Positions 45,101 through 53,327 of a DNA stretch of 64,000 bases are shown here, one piece after another. The notes beneath the pieces were generated by a model that worked only from the letters and a program-made list of their open reading frames with translations, was not told the DNA's origin and ran no database searches. The DNA is from an uncultured Oscillospiraceae bacterium (GTDB lineage Bacteria > Bacillota > Clostridia > Oscillospirales > Oscillospiraceae), in contig CAKTOH010000004.1 of the NCBI GenBank assembly GCA_934589705.1, positions 1 through 64,000 on the forward strand, written 5' to 3'. Position 1 is the first letter of the stretch. Every line of letters starts with the position of its first letter. A program made the translations under genes and the position numbers.

Positions 45101-48100
45101 CTACCTCGGGATTCCTGCTTACCATCCGGTTCACGGCGGACTGCGACATGACGGATTACGGCAACGGCTTCCGGGGAATCGGCGGCAGCTATGTGTGCAT
45201 CAACGTCGGCACGCCGCAGGACTTTACCCGCCAGCTGCATATTCAGACTGTGGACGGAAAAATATCCGATGACAAGCGGGCGGTCATTACCCTGAACCAG
45301 CAGCGCAACGAGTATGTGGCGGAGAAGAACAATTGGACGGTCAGCGGCTCCGGCCTGTTCCTGGCGGTGCGCAATGCCACGGATTCCACCTTCTCCAACC
45401 TGATTCTCTCCGGAAACACCGGAATCACCTACTTTGACAAAGACGGCAACCCCTGCCAGGCAGGCAGTATCCTGGATAACAGCAACACCCTGTGGGCTCC
45501 GCAGAAACGGGCCAATATGGCGGCGGCGGGGATGCTCATCAGCAGCTTCTGCGCCCACCGAACCAACGCCGTTATCCTCAATAGGGTTACGCTGAAAAAT
45601 GCCCGCGTCAACGCTGACTCCCTGGGCTGCACCACCGCGGGAGGCTTCATTGGCATGATCGGGTTTAATACCCAGTTCAAAAACGAAGCCAGGTTTATCG
45701 ACTGCACCTATGAGAATCTGACCGTTCGGGCGCTGATTATGGCTGGCGGCTTCGCGGGCTACTCCGCGGCGACGAAGGTAACTGTCAGCAACACCCAGGA
45801 TGTGGAGCTGACAGACGGCGATATCCGGGCGACAGCCCCCTTCTGCATGAACGTGGAGGACGGCCGTCAGGATGCGGGAGGACTCTTCGGCCATATCCAT
45901 CGCTATGACGACAGCACCGGCACGTTGGAAATCAACCCGGAAGGCAACGCCGTTATGACCATCCGGAATCTGAAGGTAACGGGCACCGTCACCTGGACGG
46001 ATAACACCACCGTAGGCGGTCTGGTGGGCTACGAGAGCGTTGCCAAGGGTCAGACCGTAACCGTCAAGGGCGTCCGCCTGGAAGGAAAGGTGGAGCTGAT
46101 CGGCGGGGAAAACGCGAACGTGAGAACCAACGTAGGTGGCCTGTTCGGCTATCTCAGCGATGTCAATGCCAACCATTGGCAGGGAACCAGTAACGCGGCC
46201 TACCATCTTTCCGTTTCGGATGTGAAAATCGGCGGGGAACCGGGCTCCGCTGTCCGGATGGTAAATGGCAGACAGCTGGGCGGTCTGATCGGTCTGATGA
46301 AGAACCCGGGAGGACAGATGACCATCGATCGGGTCAGCGTCGGCTCCGAGAGCGGCACCGTTCAGATTCTCGCGGGCAGCAACGGCAGCTCCGACTGCAT
46401 TACCGGCGGCCTTCTGGGCGTGGTCTGCCTGTACCCCAGCATGACCCTTAGCAATATCCGTCTGAATCATACGGCAATCATCGGAAAGAGAGCCTCCGGC
46501 GGCGCGGTGGGTCAGGTGGAAAACCAGAGCCGGAGTACGGACGCGGCTTATGTGCCGAAGATTCAGCTGGAAAATCTGTCCATTGAAAACTCCGACATTG
46601 CCGCCTGCAATTCCCGCAGCAGCGTAGGCGGCCTGTATGGCTACCTGAGCGGATGCACTGCCAACCTGACGGGCTACAACATTCTGCTGAAAGACAACCG
46701 GATCGGCTATCTGCTGAACGACCAGAAAAATAACTATCGGGGAAGCGTGCCCAGTGATTGGTCTGCGTCCCTTCCCATCGGCCTGGTCAATGGAAAGAGC
46801 GAAAACACCGGTATCTTCGGCGGACAGAGAAGCCCCTGGAGCGGCCACAGCTATACCCTGAAATTCACCGGCGTCAGCCTGGTGCAAGCGGAAAACACCG
46901 TGCCCACCCAGGACTTCGGAACGGCTCTGAGCGAGGGGGATTACCTGGTGCGCTCGGATTACACCGGCGTCCAGAAGGAAACCGCCCTGAGCGCATACCC
47001 CCATGTGACCACCAATCCCATTAGCCCACTGATGGCGCTTCTGGGTCAAAACGTTACCGGTGACGGTGCTTGCTTTGATGGCACGACCCCCATTGGGGAG
47101 AAGATCCGTTTTGACAGCGGCGGCACGGAGAACCGGAACCTGACCCACACGGCGGTGGAGGAAGCCCGGAAATACCTGACGGACACCGAAACCAATCGGC
47201 CTTCGGATATGGCCTATTTCGGCAGCTTCACCGGCGACGGCGACAACGGCGATTACTCCGGCGGCAATTTCCCGGTGTTCGTCATCAGCACCACCAGTAC
47301 GGACGAGGCCAACCGGGCGCTCTACAGTGCCCTGTCCCTGCTTACCAACCGGGTGATGTACGGCAAGACCATCACCAATGATCTGGATCCGGCCCCTCCG
47401 GCGGACATGAAACTGTCCCTGACCAATTACGTCTACAGCGGCGGCCAGTGGCAGGTGTCCCAGGAGGACGGCAGCTTTACCCTGAATGAAACCACCAAGC
47501 GTATTCGGCTCAACGGCCAGTACGACAACCAGAGGGCTCGGTTCACCCTGCTGAGGGCGGATTTTGCCAACCCGGCGGACGCAAACGAGACGGTATACAC
47601 TCTGTACCTGCCCATTCTGGTGAAAAAGGTCTTCAACTTCCGGTTCTGGGCTTCGGCGCTGACCGGCACCAGCTACATTCAGAGCAATTATGACGATCTG
47701 AACCGGCTGGCCATTGCCTCGGACAACGAGAAGGTCACGGCCCTTCTGGGCTTCGACTACACCCGCACCCGGGAGGAATGGCAGAAGGCGGTGAATGACG
47801 GCGAGAATCTGCTGTGGAACTTCCTGAAGCAGCTCCGGCTGAGCGTCAGACTGCCGGATGATACCCGGCTGGTGCTGGTGGACCGGAACAACCGGGATAA
47901 GGCCTGGTACGCAACCGCTTCCCAGGCCCTTCAGCAGGTGGACAGCTACTATGAGCTGAAATTCACCGGCTTCCAAGATCAGGCGGGAGCCAGCTGGGCT
48001 CCGGTGACGCTGAGCCAGCTTCTGCCCCTGACGGCCAGGGCACTGACGGAGGCCGAAAAGGCGGACGAAACCCTGACGGGCAAGTTCGTGATAGCGGCGG

Positions 48101-49575
48101 ACAAAACCCAGGCAACGGTTCAGATTGGCGACACCTACTACCGGAAGGCCACCGACGAGGACAAGAATCAGACCCAGTACGCCATCACCGTTGGAGAACT
48201 GAACGGAGAACTGTCCGAGCGGTACTATCTGACCCTCCAGACTCCGGCGAACAGCCAGCAGCTGCTGAACATTCTGCTCACCTGTGGCGACCGGCTGACG
48301 AACCCTGTCGGCAACGGCCTGCCTACCAAGCGGCTTCCCGCCAGCGACCGGAACCCCAACAACGGCTTTGCCCGGAACGCTGATGAGAACCGGATTGTCA
48401 TCGCTTCCTGCTTCAGCCAGGAGGTGAGCCTGACCACGGCGGAAAGCCAGCTGGAGATGATCTCCGACAGCAACACCCAGGTGAAGGCCGGCATGACCGC
48501 AACCATCCAGTTCAAGGACGCGGAAAGTGCCAAGCAGTTCCAGAACTACGCCGGTGACCAAAAGCTGTCCCAGTGCTTCAATCTGGTGTTCTACCGCTAT
48601 GAGGACGGCACCAAAACCCAGGTCAACCTGACCCCGGGCACCCAGATCACGGCGGTGTATCGCTACGCCGAGAACACCTGGACGGAGCACTACATTGTGG
48701 ACACGGCCACCCGTTCCTACCGGCTGACCTTCCCTAAGGAAATCCCGTGCAGCGACATTCAAGCGCACGCCGTGGAGCTTACCGCGGAGCTGACCCTGGA
48801 CTTTGCCTCTTCCTATGTGGATCAGTTCCCCATCCGGCAGAGGGAGAATGAGGGCATTCTGATGGCGGTCACCTCGACGCTGTCCTACACGCCCCAGACC
48901 TTGACCAGCTCCACCCTCAGCACTCAGCCGCCCTCCGAGGACACCCGGTATCGGCACTTCTACCGGGGCGAGGTCAGCGTGGCCTCCCTGAACTACGATG
49001 CCGTGGGCGACACCGAGATGGACAGCATCAACCAACTGGGCATCAACGGCTTCGAGGGCAATTCGGCGGAGCTGCGGTCCGCGGCCAGCTACAATGTCAG
49101 CGCGGTGAGCCGGGCGGAAAATGCCAGGTATCTGCGCTGCACCCTGACCCTGTCTCCCAGGAACAACACCGACACTCAGCCCTTCGTCAGCTACGGGGCG
49201 GCAGTCCCCTGGGGCAAGTGCCTGACCGGGGAGAAGATGAAGCTGAGCCTGCGCTATACGGACTCCGAAACAGAGCAGGTCATCGAGGCGGACAATCCCA
49301 CCAACACCGAGAATAACGTGAACGCCACCTATACGGCAACCTTCCGGCTGGACGAAGTTCTTGATAAGAACGTGCCCCTGGAGATTTCCGCGGATATGTT
49401 CCTGCTGGCGGGCGCGGCACTGGAAGCCAAGGGGATGATCTACGCCAACTACAAGATCCGCCTGGAGGCGGAGCTGCTGGACGAGAACCAGAACGCCATC
49501 AGCGGCAGCAACGCCAGCGACTATCTGGTCTATACCAACTCCCGGATCTACAAGAACATTATCCCCAGAACCTGA
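39121..49575 (+). CDS. Giant secreted GLUG-repeat protein (putative adhesin)
   Basis: A 3,484-residue secreted protein. A signal peptide (about 1-28, ending PVHGQED) is followed by a Thr/Pro/Glu-rich spacer (about 29-110), then at least four modules each opened by a similar cap motif: IESLAQLVGL, VGNAAEFAELALRY, ITEFSQLKTLNLVL and DAEGLWLLSAIANSG. Modules hold GLUG-type turns such as GGLVGKMGNGA, GGLVGEMKDGA, GGLIGLMKNPG and GGLYGYLSGC, typical of parallel beta-helix adhesins. The last about 800 residues lack GLUG turns. No LPxTG, NPxTG or transmembrane tail is visible; the protein ends IYKNIIPRT. It is last in the long operon and probably attaches to the fibre or matrix. Confidence 0.75.
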   Translation: MDRRIRLTALMLAASLLLNMVVLPVHGQEDTAPSTAQMSQENEPAEEPTEEPTETVPAPPQTTAPSTTEQTQAPTVPEETTQAAETTEPTVQTEPTQATQETTEPAETEPGLSLLAEPEIPVKNGNTYRIESLAQLVGLSTLPASDYANSDIEIVFKSGDVSSVADQFKGLGSSSAPFAGNLIFNGDAEANLTLSRPLFNYLSSQATCTVNNSANGGYLQLTDNNAAGALLAKVLTGGGTGSAWKVAVYNSRAEDVQPYSVPIIGTMEAGSVMTLSVKDGYWYPVKAENAGLLCGSMGENAQLTLEHYEQITAKQTEYFIKATSGAAGGLVGKMGNGAALTVQTDLIFPEKTIQAAGGAGDLVGEMGENATLTVSGSLTCAGKIDAGGTGGSLVGQMGKNAQVTVTGDLTLNVTEITAGGRAGGLVGQMAEGSALSLTGSEELTVQTNLSGSNAGGLVGEMKDGARLSGLSGTAKVTVTGTVKATQNAGGLIGLGENLVLDGGMPEVTAARITGSSTAGGLIGSYTYSKTGNYYDGNGYPAVTVNLSDSGGNVGGLYGYVNVRNTARDFYLKGEKAVTVTAAKGNSLGGLMGRYEANSLTAQSLYVNAGTVSLSGNGGDSYGGIIGSVYGNNGVYIEVQKAAPICTANNNAANHVGGLIGKLDGGGHMLRLSGVTASGLPGNSASGGLVGYMQKGVLYLGKDITIHQPGSGGKNGWVLGDRDNTLVYTDQSWKPKKGTTNDIGGWGQVVRSDNLPGVLTYDATERAVTVAAPSGAEGTYTVGNAAEFAELALRYQLDETNSLKFANGDANLNAAQTIDLTANVNYLENIGITGFQRDVSNTAAVNVTLNGNGHTVTLPDIPVYTGGNNHDRQGLFTKTTNLTASNVTVNGKITAHAGSALYIGPLCAEATGRATLEKVTGNTETLVDAEPNNTYGIWDGRIAGILATTPNASFTDCEWTGSIVESTKSDCALGGFYARNNERQDTTIFVKNGRISGKIQKTESKDNAIVGGLAASLRDNGTHKLTIDGLTMDGLTITTNANVASGGLLGYEWPNTRATITGVSVKNSTLNAGSNARFGGLVYTGSGYWRVEKGTAAAGIHFASGNAFTGKSEQSAPSGLIVAKGEKNGNTALYLEIREDAYKAEGTTVNIGGSQYFDEIVGSNQSANNNGIVSIALPGHALIDRTGCNTYQSQLGGTWVNGKTRYYYNLDAYRDALGYDAKTGTIGDSPNLGTVDTAPKLMLWNAYHDSENGLRKYFSKQTGGFVISGEIDLGGYSFYPTPFINDTSIQNASITFDYDTMNGFETGASNKPLGQSTSQHYQMHTGIFNGGKATDKDQNLNVNGLKLSGTVGRSATGTGALCCGPFTGSSIYARMYLTIQNVELAGIRVSSGSAEKPLLIYSLGSYSTLDMNGVKTSTGYEDLNTDGTKYAASSLIGRVGGNTGKEIRLTFRKMCLDGRPGRNNAPMYGTTGCIFSRALFLESFDYVEASSGVYNFTEAEKDACTLGRELSNATDGPVSGRNNDEQRWYYGGKLEGKLVSGSADGWNSFYQNYTRYVYQSENLTASGSTQHELDVNLNTTGLEIGCGTRTDPYIITEFSQLKTLNLVLRDGTAENWPVYLDTEVLANVQNKQSFTDTDEHTRDNVKGGHVSYTYSPEDGLWEAENGTTVEPAVMRLYLQNAHYQLDKDITADNSWDGLGHADSTGQTGSQIIAFGGEIDGAGHTFTIPGSTASQFGGLVKYSMGSVVRNITVEYTGSISLSCTAPPSSEISPSFFGGVVGYAFGGDTILDGVSVTIANQPETKDKYSYLAAVGGYVGLVGGAFSGASHSGKNKYGGGVVFRGTIGPGLTGGNAGETSGQFYYNPYVGRVLDGYVLGDGVSLDNTNKNYQIPNISSAAAVDSHLAISRSGNKVTATVKDAEGLWLLSAIANSGAAAMDGYEAYNFSRPRIGSYAMTDITAARKDDTCLGGVRLTAKTASQCYLSKYVSGDFSRLATTSGFLLTIRFTADCDMTDYGNGFRGIGGSYVCINVGTPQDFTRQLHIQTVDGKISDDKRAVITLNQQRNEYVAEKNNWTVSGSGLFLAVRNATDSTFSNLILSGNTGITYFDKDGNPCQAGSILDNSNTLWAPQKRANMAAAGMLISSFCAHRTNAVILNRVTLKNARVNADSLGCTTAGGFIGMIGFNTQFKNEARFIDCTYENLTVRALIMAGGFAGYSAATKVTVSNTQDVELTDGDIRATAPFCMNVEDGRQDAGGLFGHIHRYDDSTGTLEINPEGNAVMTIRNLKVTGTVTWTDNTTVGGLVGYESVAKGQTVTVKGVRLEGKVELIGGENANVRTNVGGLFGYLSDVNANHWQGTSNAAYHLSVSDVKIGGEPGSAVRMVNGRQLGGLIGLMKNPGGQMTIDRVSVGSESGTVQILAGSNGSSDCITGGLLGVVCLYPSMTLSNIRLNHTAIIGKRASGGAVGQVENQSRSTDAAYVPKIQLENLSIENSDIAACNSRSSVGGLYGYLSGCTANLTGYNILLKDNRIGYLLNDQKNNYRGSVPSDWSASLPIGLVNGKSENTGIFGGQRSPWSGHSYTLKFTGVSLVQAENTVPTQDFGTALSEGDYLVRSDYTGVQKETALSAYPHVTTNPISPLMALLGQNVTGDGACFDGTTPIGEKIRFDSGGTENRNLTHTAVEEARKYLTDTETNRPSDMAYFGSFTGDGDNGDYSGGNFPVFVISTTSTDEANRALYSALSLLTNRVMYGKTITNDLDPAPPADMKLSLTNYVYSGGQWQVSQEDGSFTLNETTKRIRLNGQYDNQRARFTLLRADFANPADANETVYTLYLPILVKKVFNFRFWASALTGTSYIQSNYDDLNRLAIASDNEKVTALLGFDYTRTREEWQKAVNDGENLLWNFLKQLRLSVRLPDDTRLVLVDRNNRDKAWYATASQALQQVDSYYELKFTGFQDQAGASWAPVTLSQLLPLTARALTEAEKADETLTGKFVIAADKTQATVQIGDTYYRKATDEDKNQTQYAITVGELNGELSERYYLTLQTPANSQQLLNILLTCGDRLTNPVGNGLPTKRLPASDRNPNNGFARNADENRIVIASCFSQEVSLTTAESQLEMISDSNTQVKAGMTATIQFKDAESAKQFQNYAGDQKLSQCFNLVFYRYEDGTKTQVNLTPGTQITAVYRYAENTWTEHYIVDTATRSYRLTFPKEIPCSDIQAHAVELTAELTLDFASSYVDQFPIRQRENEGILMAVTSTLSYTPQTLTSSTLSTQPPSEDTRYRHFYRGEVSVASLNYDAVGDTEMDSINQLGINGFEGNSAELRSAASYNVSAVSRAENARYLRCTLTLSPRNNTDTQPFVSYGAAVPWGKCLTGEKMKLSLRYTDSETEQVIEADNPTNTENNVNATYTATFRLDEVLDKNVPLEISADMFLLAGAALEAKGMIYANYKIRLEAELLDENQNAISGSNASDYLVYTNSRIYKNIIPRT

Positions 49576-49577
49576 AA

Positions 49578-49609
49578 ACACCGCCCTCCGGAAATCCGGA
49601 GGGCGGTGT
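49578..49609 (+). terminator. Hairpin ending the adhesin operon
   Basis: CACCGCCCTCCGGA (49579-49592) and TCCGGAGGGCGGTG (49595-49608) make a perfect 14-bp stem 3 bp after the stop codon. The T-tract is weak, so efficiency is uncertain. Confidence 0.65.
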
Positions 49610-49649
49610 GACTGTAAAAAATGCGGTACAATTTCCGATTCTTCTGAGA

Positions 49650-49900
49650 AACTCCGAATAACACGTTGTTATTGCGAATTAAGTGGTGTGGAAATTCTTT
49701 TTAAGTGTCAGAATGCTTCTGGCGAAGCGCAAAGCCCCCCTTGTGTAAAGGGGGGCAAAAGGCTCCCCTTGCTGACCAAGGGGAGCTGCCCCAGTGCGCA
49801 CACTGGGGCTGAGGGGATCAGAACTCTCTTATTTTGACAATCCCTCAGTCAAAAATCAAAGATTTTTGCCAGCTCCCTTTGCACAAGGGAGCCTTGGGTG
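49650..49900. repeat. Repeat cluster (degenerate A, full B)
   Basis: A decayed family A copy (about 49668-49692) and a full B copy (about 49758-49893) lie between the adhesin gene and the metal ATPase. No gene is present. Confidence 0.75.
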
Positions 49901-49940
49901 CTCCCGCACCAGTGCGTTTATCGGACTTTTTGACACGCTG

Positions 49941-49968
49941 ATCGCCCTCCGGAAACCCGGAGGGCGAT
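49941..49968. terminator. Hairpin after the metal ATPase gene
   Basis: ATCGCCCTCCGG (49941-49952), loop AAAC and CCGGAGGGCGAT (49957-49968) stand 12 bp after the minus-strand stop codon. The stem sequence is shared with the hairpin at 49578. Confidence 0.6.
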
Positions 49969-49979
49969 TCTTCGTTGGG

Positions 49980-52787
49980 TTATTTCATCCGCAGGATTCT
50001 GACGGAGTTCAGCAGGCACAGCATGGAAACGCCGGTATCGGCGAACACCGCGACCCACATATTGGCGTAGCCGCACAGACCCATGATCATGACAATCAGC
50101 TTGACGGCCAGGGCAAAGTACACGTTCTGCCAGGAGATTCGCCGGGTGGCTCTGGCAATTCGCAGAGCCTCGGGAATGGCGGACATTTCGGAGGTCATGA
50201 ACACTACGTCGGCAGCTTCGATAGCCGCGTCCGCGCCGCTGCCCATAGCCGCGCCCACATCCGCACCGGCCAGCACCGGCGCGTCGTTGATGCCGTCGCC
50301 GACAAACATCACGCTGCCATGGGCTTCCCGGATGGCGTGAAGGGTTTCCAGCTTGTTTTCCGGCAGGAGCTTGGCGTGGACTTCGTCAATGCCCGTCTCC
50401 TTGGCAACAAATTCCGCGCTGTCCTGGGCATCACCGGTGAGCATGGCAGTGACAATGCCCTGCTTCCGGATTTTCCCGATGGCTTCCACCGCGTCGCCCT
50501 TCAGCGTGTCGGAAATGACGATGTTGCCGACGAATTTGCCGTTTCGGGCAATCAGCACCTGGGTGCCGAAGCCGGTTTCCTGCCAATCGGACAGGTCAAC
50601 CCCATGGGCTTCCAGCAGCTTCCGGTTGCCGCAGAGGAGCCTACCCAGGGAGGTGTCCGCCGCAATTCCCTGCCCGGCAATTTCCTGAAGATTCGCGGGG
50701 TTTTCGATGGAAATGCCCTTTTCCTGGGCGGCGGTGACGATGCTCACGGCGATGGGGTGGGTGGAGAACAGCTCACAGCTGGCGGCCATGGCCAGAAGCT
50801 CGGCCTCGCTGACGCCTTCCCCGGCGGGAAGGGCGGACTGAACTACGAAGTTACCCTTGGTGATGGTGCCGGTTTTGTCCATGACCACGGCCTTGACGCC
50901 GCTCAGCGCTTCGATTGCGTTGCCGCCCTTGAAGAGGATGTTCTTCTTGGAGGCGGCGCCGATGCCGGAGAAGAAGGCCAGAGGCACGCTGAGAACCAAC
51001 GCGCAGGGGCAGGAGATGACCAGGAAGGTCAGGGCGGTGAAGACGGAGGCGGTGCCGGTGGCACTGCGCAGGACGGTTTCCGCGCCGGTATAGGCCGGGT
51101 CAACGAAGAAGTGCCAGCCGGGAATCAGGAAGGGCAGCACCAGCGCCACCACCAGAGCGCCGATGACCACGGCGGGGGTGTACACCCGGGCAAACCGGGT
51201 GATGAACTTGTCGATATTGGGCTTGTTGGCGGCGGCGTTTTCCACGGAGTCCAGAATCCGGGTGACCATGGATTCCTCCAGCAGCTTTTCCGCCCGGATT
51301 TTCAGAGTGCCGGAGGTGTTGACACAGCCGGAGATCACGCTGTCGCCGACGGCGGCCTTTACGGGCACCGGCTCACCGGTGACGGGAGAGGTGTCGATCC
51401 GGCTTTCGCCCTCGATGATCACGCCGTCCAGAGGGATCCGGTCGCCGGGGCGCACCAGCAGAATGTCGCCTACGTTGGCTTCCTCCGCGTCAATGACCCG
51501 GATGTCCTCGCCAACCACCAAATTGACTACCTCAGGCCGCAGATCCACCGCGTCCATGATCTGCTTGCGGCTCTGGCTGACGGCACGATCCTCAAAATAC
51601 TCGCCGATGCGATAGAAGAGCATAACGCCCACGGCCTCGGGAAAATCCCCGATGGCGAAAGCGCCCAGAGTGGCAATGGACATCAGGAAATTCTCGTCAA
51701 AGATCTGACCCTTTTTGATGTTCCGGAAGGAGGCCATCAGAACCTCGCCGCCCAGAATCAGGTAGGCCACAGCCAGCACGCCCAGAAGCACCGGGGTGGG
51801 AGCGCCTAAATGCTCCAGAATTTCGCCGGCCACGAACAAAACAGCGCCCACAATCAGACTCCGAAGCTCCTTCTTTTCCTCGGCCTCGTCATCCTTGGGA
51901 GCCGGGGCGGGGGCGGATTCCTTGGGCACTACGGTGACGCCGTCCTCCATGGCGTTGATGGTCTGCTGAATCTGAGGAATCAGAGCGTCCGGATCCTTGG
52001 CGGACAGGCGCATCTGCTTGGTGGCGAAGGTGATGGTCACCTCCTCCACCCCGGGCAGAGTCTGAAGCTTCTTTTCAATTTTCGCGGCGCAGTTGGCGCA
52101 GTCCAGCCCCTCCAGAATGTAGATCCTGGTGGGAGCCATGCCGGAGACCCGACGCTTTCTGGGCACCAGGGTCACGCCGTCCTCAATGGAATCCACCACC
52201 GCCTGCATTTTGGGCAGCAGCGCGTCCTGATTGTCGGCGGCGACCCGGAGCTGCTTGGTGGCGAAGGACACGGTGGCGAAGGCTACCTCAGGCATGGAAC
52301 GGATTTTGGCCTCGATCTTGGTGGCGCAGTTGGCGCAGTCGATGCCTTCCAGGATGTAGACCCGCTTTTCCAAGTCCTCGTCGGGCATTTTGCAGGTGCA
52401 TTTGGCCAGGCTTTCGCCGCAGATATCGCAATACTCCGCATGGTGATTGCACAGGGGACACTGACAGTCGGCGGGGTGCCCCGGGGTCTGGACGTGCTCT
52501 ACCACAAAGTGGGTGTGGGAGCGGGTGGGCACATCCTCCTGGGCGGCTTCCTCGTGGTCATGGTCGTGACCACAGCAGCAGCCGTCATGGGGATGGTGCT
52601 CGTGATGATGACCGCAGCAGCAGTTATCGTCGTCATCGTGGTGATGATGGTGTTCATGCCCATGGTCGTGACCGCAGCAGCAATCATCGTCATCGTGGTG
52701 ATGGTGGTGCTCCTGTTCCTGGTCGTGACCGCAGCAGCAGCCGCCGTCGTGGTGATGGTGTTCATGCCCATGGTCGTGTTCGTGCAT
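49980..52787 (-). CDS. Zn/Cd/Pb-type P1B ATPase with Cys-His repeat N-terminus
   Basis: A 935-residue metal export ATPase. The N-terminus has four tandem Cys/His/Asp repeats (CCCGH at about 17, 36, 56 and 70, each with His and Asp runs), a CxCPLC/CDIC cluster (about 108-123) and two HMA domains with GIDCANCA and GLDCANCA. Core motifs are SCPCALV (about 590), DKTGTITKG (about 636), the HP of FSTHPIAVS and GDGINDAP. The CPC plus C-terminal layout is of the ZntA/CadA group. AAGGAG precedes the ATG at 52787. It is divergent from an ArsR-type gene with a shared operator. The N-terminal repeats are unusually long. Confidence 0.93.
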   Translation of the reverse strand: MHEHDHGHEHHHHDGGCCCGHDQEQEHHHHHDDDDCCCGHDHGHEHHHHHDDDDNCCCGHHHEHHPHDGCCCGHDHDHEEAAQEDVPTRSHTHFVVEHVQTPGHPADCQCPLCNHHAEYCDICGESLAKCTCKMPDEDLEKRVYILEGIDCANCATKIEAKIRSMPEVAFATVSFATKQLRVAADNQDALLPKMQAVVDSIEDGVTLVPRKRRVSGMAPTRIYILEGLDCANCAAKIEKKLQTLPGVEEVTITFATKQMRLSAKDPDALIPQIQQTINAMEDGVTVVPKESAPAPAPKDDEAEEKKELRSLIVGAVLFVAGEILEHLGAPTPVLLGVLAVAYLILGGEVLMASFRNIKKGQIFDENFLMSIATLGAFAIGDFPEAVGVMLFYRIGEYFEDRAVSQSRKQIMDAVDLRPEVVNLVVGEDIRVIDAEEANVGDILLVRPGDRIPLDGVIIEGESRIDTSPVTGEPVPVKAAVGDSVISGCVNTSGTLKIRAEKLLEESMVTRILDSVENAAANKPNIDKFITRFARVYTPAVVIGALVVALVLPFLIPGWHFFVDPAYTGAETVLRSATGTASVFTALTFLVISCPCALVLSVPLAFFSGIGAASKKNILFKGGNAIEALSGVKAVVMDKTGTITKGNFVVQSALPAGEGVSEAELLAMAASCELFSTHPIAVSIVTAAQEKGISIENPANLQEIAGQGIAADTSLGRLLCGNRKLLEAHGVDLSDWQETGFGTQVLIARNGKFVGNIVISDTLKGDAVEAIGKIRKQGIVTAMLTGDAQDSAEFVAKETGIDEVHAKLLPENKLETLHAIREAHGSVMFVGDGINDAPVLAGADVGAAMGSGADAAIEAADVVFMTSEMSAIPEALRIARATRRISWQNVYFALAVKLIVMIMGLCGYANMWVAVFADTGVSMLCLLNSVRILRMK

Positions 52788-52822
52788 AATCCAACACTCC
52801 TTTTCAGCCTAATCTTTTTATG

Positions 52823-52840
52823 ATTAAGCAATTGCTTAAT
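52823..52840. promoter_or_regulatory. Palindromic operator between the metal ATPase and arsR
   Basis: ATTAAGCAATTGCTTAAT is a perfect 18-bp palindrome covering the -35 box of the arsR promoter. ArsR/SmtB repressors bind such imperfect or perfect 12-2-12 type palindromes. It would repress both divergent genes until metal binds. Confidence 0.75.
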
Positions 52841-52860
52841 TGTTATGGTTGTAGTATAAT
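52832..52860 (+). promoter_or_regulatory. Promoter of the arsR-araC operon
   Basis: TTGCTT (52832-52837), a 17-bp spacer and TATAAT (52855-52860). The -35 hexamer is inside the operator palindrome. Confidence 0.75.
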
Positions 52861-52949
52861 GGGGAAAAGAGGAAAAGTCAATGCGAAAAGTGCATACCCT
52901 TCCAAACAGGCGAAAAGAATTTCCAAATCAGCGAAAAGGAGTCTTTGAT

Positions 52950-53315
52950 ATGAATCAGTCTGCCCTGCCCCACGCCCACGATATCCCCAGTCACATGGAA
53001 AACATCGGCGCCGCCCTGACCCGCACCGAGCGATTTGAAATTGCGGCGGATATTTTCAAGCAGCTCAGCGACACCACCCGGCTTCGGATTTTCTGGATGC
53101 TCTGCCATACGGAGCAGTGCGTCACGAACATTTCCGCCCTGATGGACATGTCCAGTCCGGCGGTTTCCCATCATCTGCGGGTGCTGCGAAGCTGCGGCCT
53201 GATCGTCAGCCGCCGGGAGGGCAAGGAGGTCTACTATCGGGCATCGGAGGAGGATGTGGCCCAGCTGCTCCACAAGACCATTGAGCAGGTGATGGATATC
53301 GCCTGCCCGGATTAA
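52950..53315 (+). CDS. ArsR/SmtB-family metal-responsive repressor
   Basis: A 121-residue winged-helix repressor. LSDTTRLRIFWML leads into EQCVTNISALMDMSSPAVSHHLRVLRSCGLI, the helix-turn-helix (about residues 50-80), and REGKEVYYRAS is the wing. The CV near the start of the ArsR helix and the N-terminal His (HAHDIPSHM) are possible metal ligands. The ATG at 52950 follows AAGGAG; an earlier frame to 52881 has no site. It is expected to repress the divergent ATPase and itself, and it lies 12 nt before the AraC gene. Confidence 0.9.
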   Translation: MNQSALPHAHDIPSHMENIGAALTRTERFEIAADIFKQLSDTTRLRIFWMLCHTEQCVTNISALMDMSSPAVSHHLRVLRSCGLIVSRREGKEVYYRASEEDVAQLLHKTIEQVMDIACPD

Positions 53316-53327
53316 GGAGGCGTTTCC

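Noticed and set aside
41134..49581. A 2,815-codon open frame antisense to the giant adhesin gene
   Set aside because: It has no ribosome site or signal peptide, its composition is Gly/Val/His/Gln-rich as expected from reading GC-rich codons backwards, and the sense strand has clear GLUG structure. Long antisense frames occur over most genes in this window.
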